Both the position numbers and the translations under genes were made by a program. This document shows, one piece after another, positions 61,101 through 64,000 of a stretch of DNA of 64,000 nt (its first letter is position 1; the number at the start of each line of letters is the position of its first letter). Below the pieces are notes generated by a model. The model made no database searches. It saw only the letters and a program-made list of their open reading frames with translations, and was not told where the DNA came from. Source of the stretch: Membranipora membranacea (lineage: Eukaryota > Bryozoa > Gymnolaemata > Cheilostomatida > Membraniporidae); NCBI GenBank assembly GCA_914767715.1, contig OU612073.1:9982001-10046000 (forward strand). The letters are read 5' to 3'.

Positions 61101-63457
61101 AAGCAGGTTATCGCTATCACATCAAAGCAGGTTATCGCTATCACATAGCACAAAATTATCACTCACTTTGTCTTTCAATTAGATAATAATGCTCTATAAT
61201 CGCTCACTCAGAATGCATAGTTCCATCAATGACTGGGCGATTTGAAAGCAAGAGCCTAGCAGGTACCACTCACTCATTGAGTGATCAGATTGCAATTTTG
61301 GCTGTCTCTAATTGAAAAACCCCTGGAAAGTTTACAGATAGCGAAGTAGTCAAAGAGTAACTTCTGGACCTCTATATCCACACATACCTATCCAGAACTC
61401 ATCATTCAGATTACCAAAGCCATGCTGGTATCGGTCTTTGCTTCTATCAAAATTCTGTCTGCCATCAAATCTGTTTTGGATGAGCTGCCATCCGTTGCTT
61501 CCATCAAAGATGCATCGAGCTCGGTAAAAGATGTCTAGAGTTAATCTCGGCTTCAGAATGAATTCTTTATTTTCATCCCTCTCACCACTCCTGAACGCAT
61601 GTTCACAATCTTAAAGCAAGTAAACAGTACACAAAAATAAATATGAAATTGTTATAAGAATGATAACTTAATCATTTTTATTATCCACCTTTCCTTTCCG
61701 GTGCTTCTATTATCAAAACAATAATTTTGCATTTCTTCCCAGTTTCCATGGTTAGAATGGTTACATAACTTGAATAATAGTTGTTTCAAATCATTTATTG
61801 CAATCAGTCACACCATAACGTGCAATCAATCTGGCACCACAACCTCAAAAAAAATCAGTAATAAAATACGAATAATTCCAAAAATTCCATAAATAATATT
61901 ATCAAGAGTGTTACTTCTTTATTATGTTATTGTTAATCCATTCTCCCACTCCGGTATCAATTATTTTGTGCCTGCATGGAAGAGCTTGCGTTATCCCTAT
62001 TTACTATAAATATTATAATAGAAATATGACCACTACGGCTTATGTCATTAGTTTGATAAATGGTACCATCTGGGAATGAAATTGTCCATTTTTTTGCCCA
62101 GATAGCAGTTAAATACTTTAAGACAACCCAAAGACCGATGCATGTTATAATCAGCCTGTTACTCATGATAAAGTTTTGTCAGATTTGCATGGTATAAAAA
62201 TTCAATGCTCTACTTGAAATAAATTATTGATGGTGGAAAAAAGTGCCTCCCATAAGGGAAGGTAACTCTCATTCTCCGCATTAGGATGTCACTGCCTGCA
62301 GGGAGGGTATATCCCCCCCCCCCCCCTGCTACCTGACATTAACATGCATTGGTCTTTGAGCATTCTTTAGTCTTTTTAGTTCTATTTCTTTTTCTTTTTA
62401 GTCTTTTTTAGTTTAGTAGTCTTTAGTCTTTTTTGCCATTGATGTCACATCATGAAAAATATAAGTAATAATGAATTGTTGCTGACAATAAAAGTGTTAT
62501 ATATGTATAATTGAATTAACAAGCACTTACCATCATATACAGGTTCGGTGGCACAGCTACTGGAGTAACTGAAATACATGCAGGTCTGAAATGAAGGAAA
62601 TTGATGTTTAACAATTAACAGTGGCTCAGTAAATCTGTGATTTAAAAAAATATAACAATTCGCTTTTATTAAAGCTGGATCCGAAGAAAACAGAGGACTG
62701 CTTAAGATCACACCAATATCTTGCCCTTTAAATACTGCATCTCAGATTTCAAAATCTAGCAAGTTTTGTTTAAATTTATTTTATATATATTTCAACAAAG
62801 TTTCATTTTTTAATTTACAAATTCATATTTTGACAAGAAAGTATTGCCTTACATATATTATATGTATATATATAGTATATGTATATATAGAATATATATA
62901 AATATTCGTTATTATTAGAAGCAATAATAAAGTGCAATCTTTTACCTCATTTTCAGGTGTAGATTCACACGAGAGATGATAGCACTGATTGTGTGCGAGT
63001 ATCAGAGAGCTATTTTCATCTTGGGCTACATTCACCGGCCAGACAGATTCGTACAAATCACATATATTTAATGTGGCATCAAAGCTAACAAAATTACATC
63101 CGATCGTCACTGAGCATTCATGAATGCAGTGCTGCATGAGCGGCACACCTAAAATGTTATGTGAGGCAATAAATGTTGTGATTCTAAAAGGGTAAATTGA
63201 ACGTATTGTAAGAAGGAGTGAAGTGAAAGATGCAAATAAAAAAGTTGATTTAGACAAAAAAATAATAATGGTGTTTTGCAAAATCTAATTACATGAAAAA
63301 TTTGGAAAGATTATAGTTTCTTACCTTCAACCCTGCGTGTATAAACACCTCCCCGATCTTTTAGATAGCCATGAACAATGTTATAAACCTGATGTTTTCC
63401 CTCTACTTTGTTGCAAAAGAGATTCAAAATCAAAATTATTAGAGCAGCAGCCCTCAT
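58173..63457 (-). CDS. Secreted PAN/apple plus fibrinogen-related domain protein (lectin-like)
   Basis: Seven exons in transcript order, 63457-63325, 63148-62946, 62585-62531, 61609-61388, 60289-60141, 59896-59773 and 58339-58173, join in frame to 350 residues. Signal peptide MRAAALIILILNLFCNKVEG. Exon 2 is PAN/apple-like: CIHECSVTIGCNFVSFD, then NICDLYESVW and the closing Cys, a fold that binds proteins or sugars. From exon 4 on is a fibrinogen C-terminal (FReD) domain: CEHAF, WQLIQNRFDGRQNF, HGFGNLNDEFWIG, then YKLTIRMRTFDGKFFYANYT. The Ca-site and ligand-pocket region follows (YSGDASGGDSL, DYDASCNDTLYG), then GDWWINGCDYASNLNGKWY and GIYWRSW. The order and Cys positions fit ficolins and other FReD lectins; the pocket C-x(n)-C pair is kept. 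The usual GGWW is GDWW. Likely a secreted recognition or matrix protein. Introns 3 and 4 and the last intron hold MITEs. Confidence 0.92.
58789..59562. mobile_element. MITE family 2, complete copy with TTAA duplication and about 80-bp TIRs
   Basis: TTAA (58785-58788) is followed by GGTAGAGACACGGGG, TGAGCAAATGTTGACTTTCT and ACCGTTGGAAAGCTACCGAG. The right end, 59480-59562, is the inverted copy of this and is followed by TTAA (59563-59566). The terminal repeats extend about 80 bases with several mismatches. TTAA target duplication is the hallmark of piggyBac-type transposons. There is no transposase, only a short open frame at 58854-59075 that looks like chance. It lies in the last intron of the PAN/FReD gene. 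A truncated relative is at 8351. Confidence 0.85.
61060..61328. mobile_element. MITE family 1, copy 2
   Basis: Ends GGGGGTCTTTCAATTAGAAT and TCTAATTGAAAAACCCC; the interior matches the copy at 4211-4463 (GCGATGCTTTACTAA, CGCTCACTCAGAATG, ATAGTTCCATCAATGAC). A 27-base segment, AAAGCAGGTTATCGCTATCA and what follows, is tandemly duplicated at about 61100-61147. It lies in intron 4 of the PAN/FReD gene. Confidence 0.75.
62112..62372. mobile_element. Terminal-inverted-repeat element family 3, short copy
   Basis: The ends CAACCCAAAGACCGATGCATG and CATGCATTGGTCTTTGAGC are inverted copies. The left interior (GATGGTGGAAAAAAGTG, CATAAGGGAAGGTAACTCTC) matches 24900-24965 of the long copy. A poly-C run follows at about 62313. 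The interior of about 750 bp in the long copy is missing here. In intron 3 of the PAN/FReD gene. Confidence 0.7.
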
Positions 63458-64000
63458 AACGTTTTACCGGACCTATCATAAATGGTATTAATTGTGAATG
63501 GGCCCCAATATTCAAAGCAGATTCTGCATTATCTGTTTTATGAATCTGTAATGTTGGCCCATATGGCATTTAAAGAGGCCGGAAGTTCAATTCAATGACC
63601 TTGGTTAATGTTTATAAAGCAAAGTTGCCTTATCGATGTAAGGCAAGTTTGAAGAGTTCAACAACACCATCACTATGATAATGATGCAAGTGCAGGCAAC
63701 AAGTTCCCTTGATCAAATTAGGTTTATATTTTATGCAGTTGAGAAAAAGATTTAATTGACACTTTGACAAACACTAAGGCCAGGCTAATCAATACATCAC
63801 AGCAAAATAAGGATTAACCTTATTCTGAAATGTCAGTTTGTATAAGAAACATCCTGTATTCAAGTGATGCTCTTACTCAAATATCCTTCATGTGGGAAAG
63901 CTTCCTTTCATTAAGGAATTGTATCATCTAACTCCTTAATCAAAGTAAACAAATATGTTTGCACATTATTGAAGTCAGGTCAGTTTTGAGGATTTTAGTT
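63458..64000. other. Upstream flank of the PAN/FReD gene
   Basis: Should hold the promoter. No TATA box or second gene was recognised; the sequence is AT-rich and unique within the window. Confidence 0.4.

Overview
The window is nuclear DNA of an animal. All the recognisable genes but one are split by GT-AG introns, the base composition is AT-rich, and the families are metazoan: a matrix metalloproteinase, WAP and fibrinogen-related/PAN secreted proteins, 7TM receptors and a Golgi carbohydrate sulfotransferase. The mix of divergent FMRFamide-type receptors, lineage-specific secreted proteins and dense inverted-repeat transposons suggests a marine invertebrate, possibly a lophotrochozoan. The species cannot be fixed from sequence alone, and that placement is inference.

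Layout. 45-5073 (-): 5' part of CDC5L, nine exons, running off the left edge. 9637-12120 (+): a matrilysin-like metalloproteinase without a hemopexin domain. 13551-19035 (+): a nine-exon, FMRFamide-receptor-like 7TM receptor. 20244-31967 (-): a carbohydrate sulfotransferase, seven exons found, 5' end not found. 32-42 kb: no host gene seen, but LINE fragments and two snRNA-headed SINE copies. 42031-43193 (-): a single-exon 7TM receptor with a glycine-rich insert and a frame break. 46211-48622 (+): a small cysteine-rich secreted protein. 50495-52663 and 53585-55078 (+): a tandem pair of double-WAP secreted proteins. 55831-56470 (-): a small, very basic secreted protein. 58173-63457 (-): a secreted PAN plus fibrinogen-related lectin-like protein.

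The genes do not form an operon or one pathway; they are neighbours in a gene-sparse, transposon-rich region. Four or five encode secreted proteins (protease, WAP proteins, PAN/FReD protein, Cys-rich and basic proteins), a set often seen in matrix or mucosal-defence tissues, but co-function is not shown.

The most notable observation is a repeat family of about 235 bp whose first 30 or so bases match the 5' end of U2 spliceosomal snRNA. It then continues into an unrelated body and ends in a conserved terminal hairpin with no poly(A). One copy is flanked by a perfect 14-bp target-site duplication. This marks it as an snRNA-headed SINE mobilised by a LINE. Two more copies lie head-to-tail at 40.2-40.65 kb. 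Other notable items are several long foldback elements inside introns, a TTAA-flanked MITE family, and a degenerate copy of a CDC5L exon inside another CDC5L intron.
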